A DNA stretch of 64,000 nt from Flavobacterium sp. KMS (GTDB lineage: Bacteria; Bacteroidota; Bacteroidia; Flavobacteriales; Flavobacteriaceae), in NCBI RefSeq assembly GCF_000813005.1, contig NZ_JSYP01000001.1, forward strand, positions 248,001-312,000, in the 5' to 3' direction. Numbering within the stretch: the stretch's first letter is position 1; each line of letters opens with the position of its first letter. The notes under the pieces are model-generated. The model did not search any database, had not been told where the DNA came from, and saw only the letters and a program-made list of their open reading frames with translations. Shown piece after piece: positions 1 to 8,635 of the stretch. The position numbers and the translations under genes are program-made.

Positions 1-1
1 C

Positions 2-2890
2 TTAATGAAAATAAACTTTTACGAAGGTACAGATATGGGTCAGGCTATTGCCGAAATCAATGCACTGTCCAATCGTTCTCAAGTATTCTTACCACCGGGA
101 GCTCCGCCTCCGTTCATCATTCGATTTGATGCATCGTCGCAACCTGTTGGACAATTGGTTTTCAAGAGTAATTCGAAAACCAATAATGAATTGCAGGATA
201 TTGCCAACTTTACGGCTCGACCATTTTTGATTAAAATTCCGGGATTAACCACCGCACCACCTTTTGGCGGAAGTCCGAGAACAATCGAAATAAACATCGA
301 CCCAAATAAATTACGTACCCATCAATTAACTCCTGAGCAAATTGTAGAAGCCATAAGCCGAAATAATATTACCTCGCCATCGGGGAATATTTACATCGAC
401 GATATTAATTATTTAACACCTACAAACAATACAATTAAAGAAGTTTCCGATTTTGGAAATATTCCAATTTTTAAAGGCGCAGTCGATAATGTTTATATCC
501 GTGATGTGGCAACTGTAAAAGATGGCGCCGATATTACAACTGGTTACGCCCTCATAAACGGAGCACGTTCGGTATATATCAATATTGCAAAATCGGGTAA
601 TGCTTCGACTTGGGATGTGGTGAAAAATTTAAAGAAAGCCATCCCGATGATTCAGAATAATTTACCGGATGATGTTACAATCTCTTATGAGTTTGACCAA
701 TCGGTATATGTTATTAATGCTGTAAAAAGTTTAATTCTCGAAGGTGTATTGGGAGCTTTACTTACCGGATTGATGGTATTGTTATTCTTGCGTGATAACA
801 GAGCAGCTTTAATTGTAGTATTAACGATTCCTATTTCGATTATTTCGGGCGTATTATTCCTGAAATTATTCGGACAAAGTATCAATATAATGTCCTTATC
901 AGGATTGGCTCTGGCTATAGGAATTCTGGTTGACGAAAGTACGGTTACTATCGAGAACATTCACCAACATCTTGCAATGGGCAAAACAAAAGCCAAAGCA
1001 ATCCTGGATGCTTGTCGCGAAATTGCCTTCCCTAAATTATTGATTCTGCTTTGTATTCTGGCAGTATTTGCACCCGCATTTATGATGACAGGAATCCCTG
1101 GTTCTCTATTTATGCCGTTGGCACTTGCCATAGGATTTTCGATGATATTGTCATTTATCCTATCACAAACCTTTGTTCCGGTAATGGCAAACTGGTTAAT
1201 GAAAACCAAAGACGAAAACCACGTACATGAAGAAGACAAATTTGATAGATTTAAAAATCGTTTTGTAACGTTCTTACAATCCATAATGGAAAAACGTAAA
1301 ACTATATTAATTGCGAGTTTTGTCTTGGTAGCATTAGGAGTTTTCATAATGTACAGCAATACAGGAAAAGATGTATTGCCAACCGTTAATTCGAGTCAGT
1401 TTCAGGTACGTATAAAAGCGCCCGAAGGAACTCGTATCGAAAAAACTGAGCTGAAAATCAAGCAGGTTTTACGCGAAATGGAAGCCGTAATTGGTAAAGA
1501 CCATATTGCAATTTCATCCGTATTTATTGGTCAGCATCCATCCTCATTTGCGGTAAGCCCTATTTACTTATACAATGCAGGACCACACGAAGCTTTGATG
1601 CAAATCGCATTAAAAGATTTCGACGGAAACACAAATGATTTAAAAGAAAAAATCCGTCACCACATGAAAGCTAAAATGCCCGAATTGCACTTTTCTTTTG
1701 AACCAATCGAGCTGACAGAAAAAATTCTTAGCCAAGGAACTAATACGCCTATCGAAGTTCGTTTCTCTGGTATGATGAAAAAAATGAACATCATGTATGC
1801 CAATAAATTACTGGCAAAACTAAAAGAAATCGACTATTTAAGAGACCAGCAAATTCCGCAATCGTTAAACTATCCGGCTTTCGAAATTAATATCGACAGA
1901 TTAAGAGCTGCACAATTAGGAATCGACGCTCAGGATATTGCTCGTTCATTAGTACCAATTACAGCATCTTCTCGTTATACAAGCAAAAACATGTGGGTAG
2001 GCGGAATGATGGGAATTGCCTACGATGTACAAGTGCAAACGCCACAAAACATATTAAACAGCAAGGACGAATTGCTTAATGTTCCGCTAGGAAAAAACTC
2101 CGACCGACCAGTTCTTGGCGATGTAGCCACAATTACACCAACAAAAGTTTTGGGCGAAAGTTACAATTTAGGAACAATGGGCTATACTCCTGTTACGGCC
2201 AATATTCATAATGCCGATTTAGGCCGTGCACAAAAAGATGTACAAGCTGCGATTGCTTCCTTGGGAGAATTACCAAAAGGGGTAAATATCCAAATCTCTG
2301 GGATGGTTCCTGTTCTGGATGAAACCATGAGCAGCCTGGCAATGGGATTATTAATTGCCATTATGGTTATCTTTTTAATGCTAGCAGCCAACTTCCAATC
2401 GTTCAAAGTTTCGTTTGTAATCCTAACAACCGTTCCGTTTGTAATCTTAGGGTCGTTGCTATTAATGAAAATTACAGGCTCAACCTTAAACCTACAATCA
2501 TATATGGGAATCATTATGTCCGTAGGAGTTTCTATTGCCAATGCCGTATTATTAATAAGTAATGCCGAAACATTGCGCATGCAAAACGGCAATGCGTTAA
2601 GCTCGGCAATTCAGGCAGCATCACTTCGTATTCGCCCTATTATCATGACTTCGCTGGCAATGATTGCAGGAATGTTACCAATGGCTATTGGTCATGGCGA
2701 AGGTGGCGACCAAGTTGCACCGCTAGGGAGAGCCGTAATTGGCGGATTAATTGCGTCCTCATTTAGTGTATTACTACTATTGCCATTAGTATTTGTATGG
2801 ATACAAGGCAAAGCATCGACACAATCTCCATCATTAGATCCTGAAGACGAAAACAGTACACATTATATAACAACAAACCCTTCGATGTAA
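2..2890 (+). CDS. Efflux RND transporter permease subunit (5' end cut by window)
   Basis: Inner-membrane proton-driven pump subunit of a tripartite RND efflux system. The reading frame is open to the window edge and the visible protein (about 962 residues) begins in the first periplasmic porter region, so roughly 80 N-terminal residues including the first membrane helix lie outside; the ATG at 5 is internal. Two clusters of hydrophobic helices are visible near residues 235-460 and 780-935, with the RND helix-4 motif GILVDESTVTIEN near residue 305 and its repeat SVGVSIANAVLLISN near 840, separated by large periplasmic domains. The adaptor and a Cys-rich metal-binding lipoprotein follow on the same strand, which favours a heavy-metal (Cus/Czc-like) or mixed substrate. 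Family is clear; substrate is inference. Confidence 0.93.
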   Translation, partial: LMKINFYEGTDMGQAIAEINALSNRSQVFLPPGAPPPFIIRFDASSQPVGQLVFKSNSKTNNELQDIANFTARPFLIKIPGLTTAPPFGGSPRTIEINIDPNKLRTHQLTPEQIVEAISRNNITSPSGNIYIDDINYLTPTNNTIKEVSDFGNIPIFKGAVDNVYIRDVATVKDGADITTGYALINGARSVYINIAKSGNASTWDVVKNLKKAIPMIQNNLPDDVTISYEFDQSVYVINAVKSLILEGVLGALLTGLMVLLFLRDNRAALIVVLTIPISIISGVLFLKLFGQSINIMSLSGLALAIGILVDESTVTIENIHQHLAMGKTKAKAILDACREIAFPKLLILLCILAVFAPAFMMTGIPGSLFMPLALAIGFSMILSFILSQTFVPVMANWLMKTKDENHVHEEDKFDRFKNRFVTFLQSIMEKRKTILIASFVLVALGVFIMYSNTGKDVLPTVNSSQFQVRIKAPEGTRIEKTELKIKQVLREMEAVIGKDHIAISSVFIGQHPSSFAVSPIYLYNAGPHEALMQIALKDFDGNTNDLKEKIRHHMKAKMPELHFSFEPIELTEKILSQGTNTPIEVRFSGMMKKMNIMYANKLLAKLKEIDYLRDQQIPQSLNYPAFEINIDRLRAAQLGIDAQDIARSLVPITASSRYTSKNMWVGGMMGIAYDVQVQTPQNILNSKDELLNVPLGKNSDRPVLGDVATITPTKVLGESYNLGTMGYTPVTANIHNADLGRAQKDVQAAIASLGELPKGVNIQISGMVPVLDETMSSLAMGLLIAIMVIFLMLAANFQSFKVSFVILTTVPFVILGSLLLMKITGSTLNLQSYMGIIMSVGVSIANAVLLISNAETLRMQNGNALSSAIQAASLRIRPIIMTSLAMIAGMLPMAIGHGEGGDQVAPLGRAVIGGLIASSFSVLLLLPLVFVWIQGKASTQSPSLDPEDENSTHYITTNPSM

Positions 2891-2906
2891 TTTATAAAAT
2901 ATTGTT

Positions 2907-3040
2907 TAACACATAGAAACATAGATTTTTATGCATTAAAAGAATACAAAAAGAAACACATTTCTTTAACATAGCTATGTGTCTTTTAACTAAGTGAAAC
3001 GACTTTTTTGAGAGTATAAAATCTATGTTTCTATGTGTTA
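2907..3040. repeat. 23-bp perfect inverted repeat between RND permease and adaptor genes
   Basis: Left arm 2907-2929 and right arm 3018-3040 are exact reverse complements; each contains ACATAGAAACATAGA or its complement. The arms are separated by 88 bp that hold further related words such as ACATAGCTATGT. The element fills most of the 195-bp gap between two genes expected to be co-transcribed. It could form a processing or attenuating stem in the operon mRNA, or be an interspersed repeat; the sequence alone does not decide. Confidence 0.6.
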
Positions 3041-3085
3041 AAATTAATTACACTCAACGGTTAACATTAAAAAAATAAAATACAG

Positions 3086-4174
3086 ATGAAACTAATCTAT
3101 TATATCCTTATCGGAATTGTATTTGCATCCTGCAATTCAGAAACTAAAAAGGTCGAAAAAACAGACGCGATGCCAATGATGATGATGCCGAATTTTGAAA
3201 CTATATCCATCAAGAAAAGTAATCCACTGGTTCAGTTAAAACTAGCCGGAGAATTAGTTTCAGATCAGGAAACAGCTATTTATGCCAAAGTAAATAGTTA
3301 TGTCAAGAAACTTCCAGTTGATATTGGCTCGGTAGTTACCAAAGGACAAGTTATTCTTGTCCTCGAAGCACCAGAAATTCAAGCACAATTAGCATCGGCA
3401 AAATCAAAATGGAAAGCACAAGAAGCAATATACATTGCGACAAAATCCAATTACGACCGAATGTTCAAAGCCAATGAAACAAAAGGGGCAATTGCCAAAG
3501 ATGCTTTAGACCAGATTACGGCAAGAAAACTAGCCGACCAAGCGCAACTAGAAGCAGCTAAATCAGCTTATCAGGAAATCCAAATCATGAATGATTATCT
3601 AGTAATTCGAGCACCTTTTAGCGGAATCGTTGCCGAAAGAAACATCCATTTAGGTTCGTATGTTGGACCAATGGGGAAAGGTTCCGACAAACCCTTATTG
3701 ATACTTCAGGATAACAAGAAATTGAGAGTTTCCCTATCAGTTCCCGAAGCAAATACTGCCTTTTTAAACTTAGGAGATTCTATACATTTTAAGGTAAGTT
3801 CGATTCCTCAGAAAAAATATATGGCTAAAATATCCCGAAAATCAGGAGTGCTCGATTTCAAACTCCGCTCCGAGCGTATCGAAGCCGATTTAATGAAAAC
3901 ATATCCAGAGCTAAAACCCTTAATGGTAGTCGAAGCAATGATTCCGTTGCAAGCAAAAGAAGCTACATTTTTTATACCAAAAACAGCCTTGGTCGAAAGT
4001 AATATCGGTATGTACGTAATCCGAATCGAAAACGGAATGACCAAAAATATCCCCGTTTCAAAAGGGCGTCCATTAATGGATAAAATCGAAGTATTTGGCG
4101 AGTTGAACGAAGGCGATAACATACTCCTAAAAGCAACCGAAGAAATTGTAGAAGGAACAAAAATTAAAAAATAA
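3086..4174 (+). CDS. RND efflux periplasmic adaptor subunit, lipoprotein (HlyD/MFP family)
   Basis: Membrane-fusion adaptor linking the inner-membrane pump to an outer-membrane channel. The N-terminus is a lipoprotein signal with lipobox ASC, Cys16 being the predicted lipidated residue. A Met-rich stretch (MPMMMMP, near residues 29-35) follows; Met-rich segments are known in copper/silver adaptors of the CusB type, but this is only suggestive. Downstream come the biotinyl-lipoyl half (TKGQVILVLEAPEIQ), an alpha-helical hairpin with many Ala/Lys/Gln residues (about 105-165), the second lipoyl half (VIRAPFSGIVAERN) and the beta-barrel/membrane-proximal domains. At 362 residues it has normal family length. 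It ends 4 bp before the next gene. Confidence 0.9.
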   Translation: MKLIYYILIGIVFASCNSETKKVEKTDAMPMMMMPNFETISIKKSNPLVQLKLAGELVSDQETAIYAKVNSYVKKLPVDIGSVVTKGQVILVLEAPEIQAQLASAKSKWKAQEAIYIATKSNYDRMFKANETKGAIAKDALDQITARKLADQAQLEAAKSAYQEIQIMNDYLVIRAPFSGIVAERNIHLGSYVGPMGKGSDKPLLILQDNKKLRVSLSVPEANTAFLNLGDSIHFKVSSIPQKKYMAKISRKSGVLDFKLRSERIEADLMKTYPELKPLMVVEAMIPLQAKEATFFIPKTALVESNIGMYVIRIENGMTKNIPVSKGRPLMDKIEVFGELNEGDNILLKATEEIVEGTKIKK

Positions 4175-4178
4175 AATC

Positions 4179-4610
4179 ATGAAAACATATAGTAAATACC
4201 TAATTATAGTCGCAATTGCAGCCGTATTAATTTCTTGCAAAGACAAAGAAGCCAAAGAACAAATCACGGCACAAACTCCGCAAGAAATACCAGTGCAACA
4301 AAATATTCCTAACATAGCAAAACACGTTCCCAACGATGAGGTATGTATGGTTAATGACAAACACATGGAGAAAAAGCAAATGGAAGTTCCCTATGATGGA
4401 AAAATGTACTACGGATGTTGCGCCATGTGCGTAGAACGTATTCCGAGCGACGAAAGCGTTCGCAAAGCAACAGACCCATTTACAGGAGAAAAAATCGATA
4501 AAGCCTCGGCATATATTGTGTCATTAAACGAAGAAGGAAATGTCGCTTATTTTGCATCCGAAGAGAATTTCCAGAAGTTTATGAAAGATAACGAACAAGC
4601 AAAAAATTAA
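4179..4610 (+). CDS. Cys-rich heavy-metal-binding lipoprotein of the RND operon
   Basis: A 143-residue exported lipoprotein (lipobox ISC, predicted lipidated Cys20). The mature part carries CMVNDKHM and, about 30 residues on, YYGCCAMC, followed by a conserved-looking FTGEKIDKASAYIV segment and a C-terminal FASEENFQKF. This pattern resembles small TRASH/YHS-like metal-binding domains, in which paired cysteines bind soft metals, and similar lipoproteins are often called MlpB in Flavobacterium. It starts 4 bp after the adaptor stop and is followed by a terminator, so it is the last gene of the efflux operon. Inferred role: metal chaperone or sensor feeding the pump. The metal is unknown. Confidence 0.75.
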   Translation: MKTYSKYLIIVAIAAVLISCKDKEAKEQITAQTPQEIPVQQNIPNIAKHVPNDEVCMVNDKHMEKKQMEVPYDGKMYYGCCAMCVERIPSDESVRKATDPFTGEKIDKASAYIVSLNEEGNVAYFASEENFQKFMKDNEQAKN

Positions 4611-4626
4611 TTAAAACCCATTTATC

Positions 4627-4664
4627 AAAAATCCACTTTACTAACCCTAAAGTGGATTTTTTTT
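4627..4664 (+). terminator. Intrinsic terminator of the efflux operon
   Basis: Stem AAAATCCACTTTA / TAAAGTGGATTTT with a short loop, followed by a run of eight or more T, 20 bp after the stop codon. Confidence 0.85.
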
Positions 4665-4850
4665 GCTTTATAAAGTATCATTTTAAGGAGCTATTTCCAG
4701 CTATCCACTCTATCTTTTCTTTGTTAAAGAAACAAAGAAAAGGATGCCGTTACTATCTGGGCTAATACATTTGGCATTAAAGGTTTCATACTTCTGAAAT
4801 CAAAAATTGTTAATCAAAAATCTTACTCATTTTTCATTAATCACAAGCTA

Positions 4851-4961
4851 GCGCGAGCGTCCCGCTCGTGAACATGAAGCTAAACAACAATATTAAAATC
4901 TACAAAGCATAGATAAATACAAACCTAATTTTGATTGTGTTCACGAGCGGGACGCTCGCGC
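4851..4961. repeat. 24-bp perfect GC-rich inverted repeat
   Basis: Arms 4851-4874 and 4938-4961 are exact reverse complements; the core is GCGCGAGCGTCCCGCTCG. With one mismatch the match extends 4 bp further outward. Each arm is itself nearly self-complementary (GAGCG...CGCTC). The 63-bp loop is AT-rich. Confidence 0.75.
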
Positions 4962-5003
4962 CAGCAAAAGGAATCAAAAATCGTTAACCAAAAATCATTT
5001 TTA

Positions 5004-5714
5004 TTAATTAACTACAGGTTTATTCTTTGCTCCCATTATCAATAGCCACAAACAAGTTCCTATTTCGCCAATACTTGCCGGCAATCTTACGATAGAAGAA
5101 ATTCCAAACTCAGCGTAATTAGACAATAAAGAGAAACCTAAAAAGTTTATGAGATAACTAAAGCAACCCAACATCAAAAAAATGCCTAAAATTCTAGGCA
5201 AAAATCCTGATTTATAAACCAAATAACCAAAAGGAAACAACCACAAACCCCAGAAAATCTGAACGATTAAATTCCCATAATCATATTGATTAAGATAAAA
5301 CAAGACCTGATTTTGTAATTGCTCATTTGTATACACTTTCTGAAGACTTGCATCACTAACCAGCGAGAGTACAGCAAACTTATTAAGCATATTTACAAAA
5401 GATATTGGTACACTTACAACCGCTAAAACAACCATCGCTTGAGCATAAATTTTATTAACCGGTTTGAGTAATCTGTATAAAGCAAGAGGAAGAAATATAA
5501 AGAAAGTATAACATATTAAACCACTCACAATCCCAAGTTTAAAAAGAAATTGAGAATTTACAATGTTATTAAAAGTTGTCGCAGCATTATCCCAAACAAT
5601 CAATTTTGACGGAATATAAGCCAAGCTAATAATCCCAGTTAAGACAACAACGAGATATAACAAACCTGCAATTCTTGCCATCTTCTTATTCGAAACTTCT
5701 ATCTGATTTTCCAT
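5004..5714 (-). CDS. DUF4386 family integral membrane protein
   Basis: A 236-residue protein with about six predicted membrane helices. It starts with a short cytoplasmic segment (KKMARIAGLLYLVVVLTG) typical of DUF4386 proteins, which have no assigned biochemical function. The motif KMARIAGLLYL and the later GYLVYKSGFLPRILG are the parts I recognise as characteristic of the family. It is followed on the minus strand by the GC-rich palindromic region rather than by a gene. The next minus-strand gene upstream (5845-6276) is another small membrane protein, separated by a palindromic hairpin. I know no function to assign. Confidence 0.8.
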   Translation of the reverse strand: MENQIEVSNKKMARIAGLLYLVVVLTGIISLAYIPSKLIVWDNAATTFNNIVNSQFLFKLGIVSGLICYTFFIFLPLALYRLLKPVNKIYAQAMVVLAVVSVPISFVNMLNKFAVLSLVSDASLQKVYTNEQLQNQVLFYLNQYDYGNLIVQIFWGLWLFPFGYLVYKSGFLPRILGIFLMLGCFSYLINFLGFSLLSNYAEFGISSIVRLPASIGEIGTCLWLLIMGAKNKPVVN

Positions 5715-5789
5715 TATTTCTTTATTTATCTTAATTAATCTTCATCCTGCAAGGTCTTTTTTTTGACCTTATAGGTATTTAATTTAAGA

Positions 5790-5834
5790 AGACCTAACAG
5801 TCCCGAAGCTTCGGGATAAAAACCTGTTAGGTCT
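5790..5834. repeat. Nested hairpin repeat
   Basis: AGACCTAACAG (5790-5800) pairs with CTGTTAGGTCT (5824-5834). Inside lies the palindrome TCCCGAAGCTTCGGGA (5801-5816). Nearly the same 16-mer recurs at 22316-22331 (TCCCGAAACTTCGGGA), so this is probably a copy of a small dispersed repeat that may also act as a terminator. Confidence 0.6.
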
Positions 5835-5844
5835 AATCTGCAAA

Positions 5845-6276
5845 TTATATCAATCTAGGCCACTTATACGCCTGCCAAACAATTAATACCGTAATCACAC
5901 TTTCTACCAGTGCCAAAAAAACATAAAAAGCCCACCACGGAGCAAGTGTAGTTGCTGCAATTAATAACATAATTCCTGTATAAATAATTCCGAAGATTAT
6001 ATTTAGTAATCTGGCTAGTTTAGGTTTTAATAGTATTGACAAAAAAATCATCAAAGATGGAATTACCATAAGTATCGTTGCGGCAAACAATTTTATCGGA
6101 TTATCAAGCATATTATCGCCACTTACAAAACCCTGAATTTTGTTAGGAACATAAAGAGAAAAATAATCTCCATAGATATAACAAAACATAACCGAAGCCC
6201 ATAAAGCCGAAAGTTTGATTCTCACATTTATCTTAAAATCTTCAAATCCGCTAGTATTAATCTCTTTTGCACTCAT
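5845..6276 (-). CDS. Small integral membrane protein (DUF6326-like)
   Basis: A 143-residue protein with four predicted membrane helices: about residues 25-45, 66-85, 92-112 and 117-137. The opening DFKINVRIKLSALWASVMFCYIYGDYFSLYVP resembles small flavobacterial membrane proteins grouped as DUF6326; that assignment is from memory and tentative. No catalytic motif is visible. It lies upstream of the DUF4386 gene on the same strand, but a 130-bp gap with a strong hairpin separates them, so joint transcription is uncertain. Confidence 0.65.
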   Translation of the reverse strand: MSAKEINTSGFEDFKINVRIKLSALWASVMFCYIYGDYFSLYVPNKIQGFVSGDNMLDNPIKLFAATILMVIPSLMIFLSILLKPKLARLLNIIFGIIYTGIMLLIAATTLAPWWAFYVFLALVESVITVLIVWQAYKWPRLI

Positions 6277-6383
6277 AATAAATACTTTATCTATTTAGTA
6301 TGACGAGGCTAAGCTCATTATGTTACATTGATATTTTTATTTTTTTAAGAAAATTTTAAGTTCTTAAAATAAGACAAATACAA

Positions 6384-6420
6384 AAAGAGCTGCTCCAATT
6401 ATTCAGAGACAGCTCATTTT
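6384..6420 (-). terminator. Probable intrinsic terminator after the GNAT gene
   Basis: GAGCTG...CAGCTC stem with additional weak pairing and A/T flanks, lying 30 bp beyond the stop of the minus-strand acetyltransferase gene. Confidence 0.6.
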
Positions 6421-6449
6421 ATACTTACATGTTATATACAACACGCTTA

Positions 6450-6899
6450 TTAAGCGTTCTTCCACCAATTGTAATAGTTATGGTCTTGGTCTAATTCGAA
6501 ACCACATTTAGGATACAGGATATTACCAATTTCATTTGTCTTTTCGGTTTCCAATAATAAACCACAAGCATCAGTTTCATCACAAAATTGCTTACATCTA
6601 TCGATTAAATCTTTAGAAAAACCTCTACCTCGAAAATCGGGTGCAACAAATAAATCACTTAACAACCATTGTCGTTGTAATGCCTTATAATGATATAAAG
6701 AGTACAATTGTGCAAAACCTACAAACTTACCATCGGCTTTGATTAAAAATGTAGTCGTTTCATTATTACTGATTCGTTCTTTAAGAAAAGCTTTCCCTAT
6801 TTCGACATTCGATTCTTGTCTATAAAAAACACGGTAACTATCAAACAATTCTGCAAATTCATCCAAATGGTCTAACGTAGCAATTTCAATGTGTTTCAT
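6450..6899 (-). CDS. GNAT family N-acetyltransferase
   Basis: A 149-residue acetyl-CoA-dependent acetyltransferase. The fold can be followed: N-terminal strand and helix, strand 4 LLSDLFVAPDFRGRGFSKDLI containing the acetyl-CoA pyrophosphate-binding motif R-G-R-G-F-S, then strand 5 ACGLLLETEKTN and the C-terminal YPKCGFELDQDHNYY segment. The length is usual for a single GNAT domain. Substrate cannot be told from sequence. It stands alone between a terminator hairpin and the divergent MocR regulator gene. Confidence 0.85.
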   Translation of the reverse strand: MKHIEIATLDHLDEFAELFDSYRVFYRQESNVEIGKAFLKERISNNETTTFLIKADGKFVGFAQLYSLYHYKALQRQWLLSDLFVAPDFRGRGFSKDLIDRCKQFCDETDACGLLLETEKTNEIGNILYPKCGFELDQDHNYYNWWKNA

Positions 6900-7022
6900 A
6901 ATTTAAAATTTTATTAATGATTTATAAAAGAGCAAATATCATTTATTACAGGAGTATTTAATTAATCCAGTTTTTACAAATAAATAGGTCCAGATATAAA
7001 TACGTAATAACCATAAAAAGGC

Positions 7023-7030
7023 TAATTTTG
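7023..7030 (+). promoter_or_regulatory. -7 promoter element of the MocR-like gene
   Basis: TAATTTTG fits the Bacteroidota -7 consensus TAnnTTTG and lies 42 bp before the start codon at 7072. No convincing -33 TTTG is present at the usual spacing. Confidence 0.45.
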
Positions 7031-7071
7031 AACCAAAAGGCCATTCCTTTTTTTAATAAATAAAAGAACAG

Positions 7072-8535
7072 ATGCTAAGAACCTGGAAGACTATTTTTAA
7101 TATTTCGTTTAATTCCGACCAAACTTTGGTGGAGCAAATAAGCGAAGTAATCCGAAAAGAAATTATTAAAGGAAGACTAGAAAGAGGAACACCTTTACCA
7201 GGCAGCAGAGTTCTGGCCGAAGATATTGGAGTAAACCGAAAAACGGTTGTTTTTGCTTACGAAGCACTTATTGAAGAAGGATGGCTAGAGAGCAAACACA
7301 AATCTGGAACATATATATCCCAGAACTTGCCTTTGATAAAGAAACACCAAACCAACTCATCAAAAAAGACAAGTACTTTTGAACATATTCATTACAATCC
7401 TTTTTATCTTACAGACCATGCTCTTGAAGGAAGCCGAATTGTTTTTAATGAAGGAGGTCCAGATACACGACTTGTCCCGCTCAACGAGTTATCCAGAGCA
7501 TACAAACGTATCTTTCAACGCAAAGGAAAATGGGGATTACTAGGTTATAGCAGTGAAAAAGGAGATTACAAACTCCGGGAAATGCTCTCCTTAATGCTTT
7601 CTCGTGATAGAGGACTTAATGTAAATCCTGATAACATTTGTGTAACCCGTGGAAGCCAGATGGCAATATATCTTGTTGCCAAAGTTCTTATTAAACCTGG
7701 CGATACAGTAGTTGTCGAAAATCCCGGATATTATGCCGTACAAAAGATATTCCGTGAAACAGGAGCTATCGTAAAAACAGTCGAAATAGACAAAGACGGA
7801 ATCAATGTTGATGCACTTGAAGAGTTATGTCGCAAAACAAAAATCAAGGCAGTATACGTTACGCCACATCATCAATTTCCCACCACGATTACTATGAAAG
7901 CGGGACGAAGAATACAATTACTCGAACTTTCCTTAAAATATAATTTTGCCATAATCGAAGATGATTATGACCACGAATACCATTTTGGAATAGGAAATAA
8001 TCTAGCATTGGCAAGTAATGAAAAATCAGATAATGTTATTTATATTAGTTCGTTAAGTAAACTCTTAGCACCAGCTATACGTGTAGGTTACGTAACAGGA
8101 CCAGCAGCTTTTATGGATTCTTTGGTAAACCTCCGTGTACAAATAGACCGCCAAGGAGATACTATCTTGGAACACGCCATAGCCGAATTAATGGAAGATG
8201 GAACTATCAAAAGGCATTCTCGTAAAGTAGTGGCTATTTACAAAGAAAGACGTGACATAATGGAATCCTGCTTACATGAAAATTTTGGAGATGCAATTAG
8301 CTTTCATAAACCTGCAGGAGGATTGGCTTTTTGGATAAAATTTAATGAGCCAATAAACCTCATCCAATATATTGCACTATTGAAGCAAAAAGGAGTTCAA
8401 ATTGTACCTCCTAATAGTTTTTATTTAGATAATCAACCTTCTAATTGCATCAGACTTGGTTATGGTTCTTTAAATAAAGAAGAACTTACCGAAGGATTAA
8501 AAATCATGGGGAATGTTTTTAAGGAATTAAAATAA
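7072..8535 (+). CDS. MocR/GabR-type transcriptional regulator (GntR HTH + aminotransferase fold)
   Basis: A 487-residue fusion of an N-terminal winged-helix GntR DNA-binding domain (about residues 15-85; LPGSRVLAEDIGVNRKTV is the recognition region) to a fold-type I PLP-dependent aminotransferase domain. The PLP-binding lysine is Lys330 in SSLSKLLAPAIRVGYV. IIEDDYDHEY supplies the aspartate facing the PLP pyridine nitrogen. MocR proteins usually use the PLP domain as a ligand sensor rather than an enzyme. The next gene on the same strand is an NmrA-like oxidoreductase, and a 21-bp tandem repeat sits between the two genes, which makes that oxidoreductase gene the obvious candidate target. The effector ligand is unknown. 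Confidence 0.9.
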   Translation: MLRTWKTIFNISFNSDQTLVEQISEVIRKEIIKGRLERGTPLPGSRVLAEDIGVNRKTVVFAYEALIEEGWLESKHKSGTYISQNLPLIKKHQTNSSKKTSTFEHIHYNPFYLTDHALEGSRIVFNEGGPDTRLVPLNELSRAYKRIFQRKGKWGLLGYSSEKGDYKLREMLSLMLSRDRGLNVNPDNICVTRGSQMAIYLVAKVLIKPGDTVVVENPGYYAVQKIFRETGAIVKTVEIDKDGINVDALEELCRKTKIKAVYVTPHHQFPTTITMKAGRRIQLLELSLKYNFAIIEDDYDHEYHFGIGNNLALASNEKSDNVIYISSLSKLLAPAIRVGYVTGPAAFMDSLVNLRVQIDRQGDTILEHAIAELMEDGTIKRHSRKVVAIYKERRDIMESCLHENFGDAISFHKPAGGLAFWIKFNEPINLIQYIALLKQKGVQIVPPNSFYLDNQPSNCIRLGYGSLNKEELTEGLKIMGNVFKELK

Positions 8536-8541
8536 ACCAAC

Positions 8542-8583
8542 AATTCTTTTCAAACAAATCATAATTCTTTTAAGACAAATGAT
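8542..8583 (+). promoter_or_regulatory. Tandem 21-bp direct repeat, candidate MocR operator
   Basis: AATTCTTTTCAAACAAATCA plus T (8542-8562) is followed immediately by AATTCTTTTAAGACAAATGA plus T (8563-8583): 18 of 21 positions are identical. The repeat period is two helical turns. It lies 7 bp after the MocR gene and 52 bp before the NmrA-like gene. MocR/GabR regulators are known to bind direct repeats, so this is a plausible operator; binding is inference. Confidence 0.5.
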
Positions 8584-8635
8584 TTAGTTATAATACAAAC
8601 ACCTTTGTATCAGTATTCACTTAAAAAATATTGAT

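Larger units (their letters stand above)
4611..5003. other. 393-bp intergenic region with GC-rich palindromic element
   Basis: After the terminator the stretch contains no credible ORF. Its main content is a GC-rich inverted repeat (4851-4961), itself bracketed by two similar AT-rich direct repeats of about 28 bp at roughly 4797-4825 and 4971-4998, both built on AATCAAAAATyGTTAAyCAA. Such a GC-rich palindrome in a very AT-rich background suggests an interspersed repeat rather than a gene. Confidence 0.6.

Noticed and set aside
1381..2206. Minus-strand and other-frame ORFs inside large genes (RND, secA, fdhF-like, antiporter)
   Set aside because: They lie fully inside well-recognised genes in other frames and show no domain signals.
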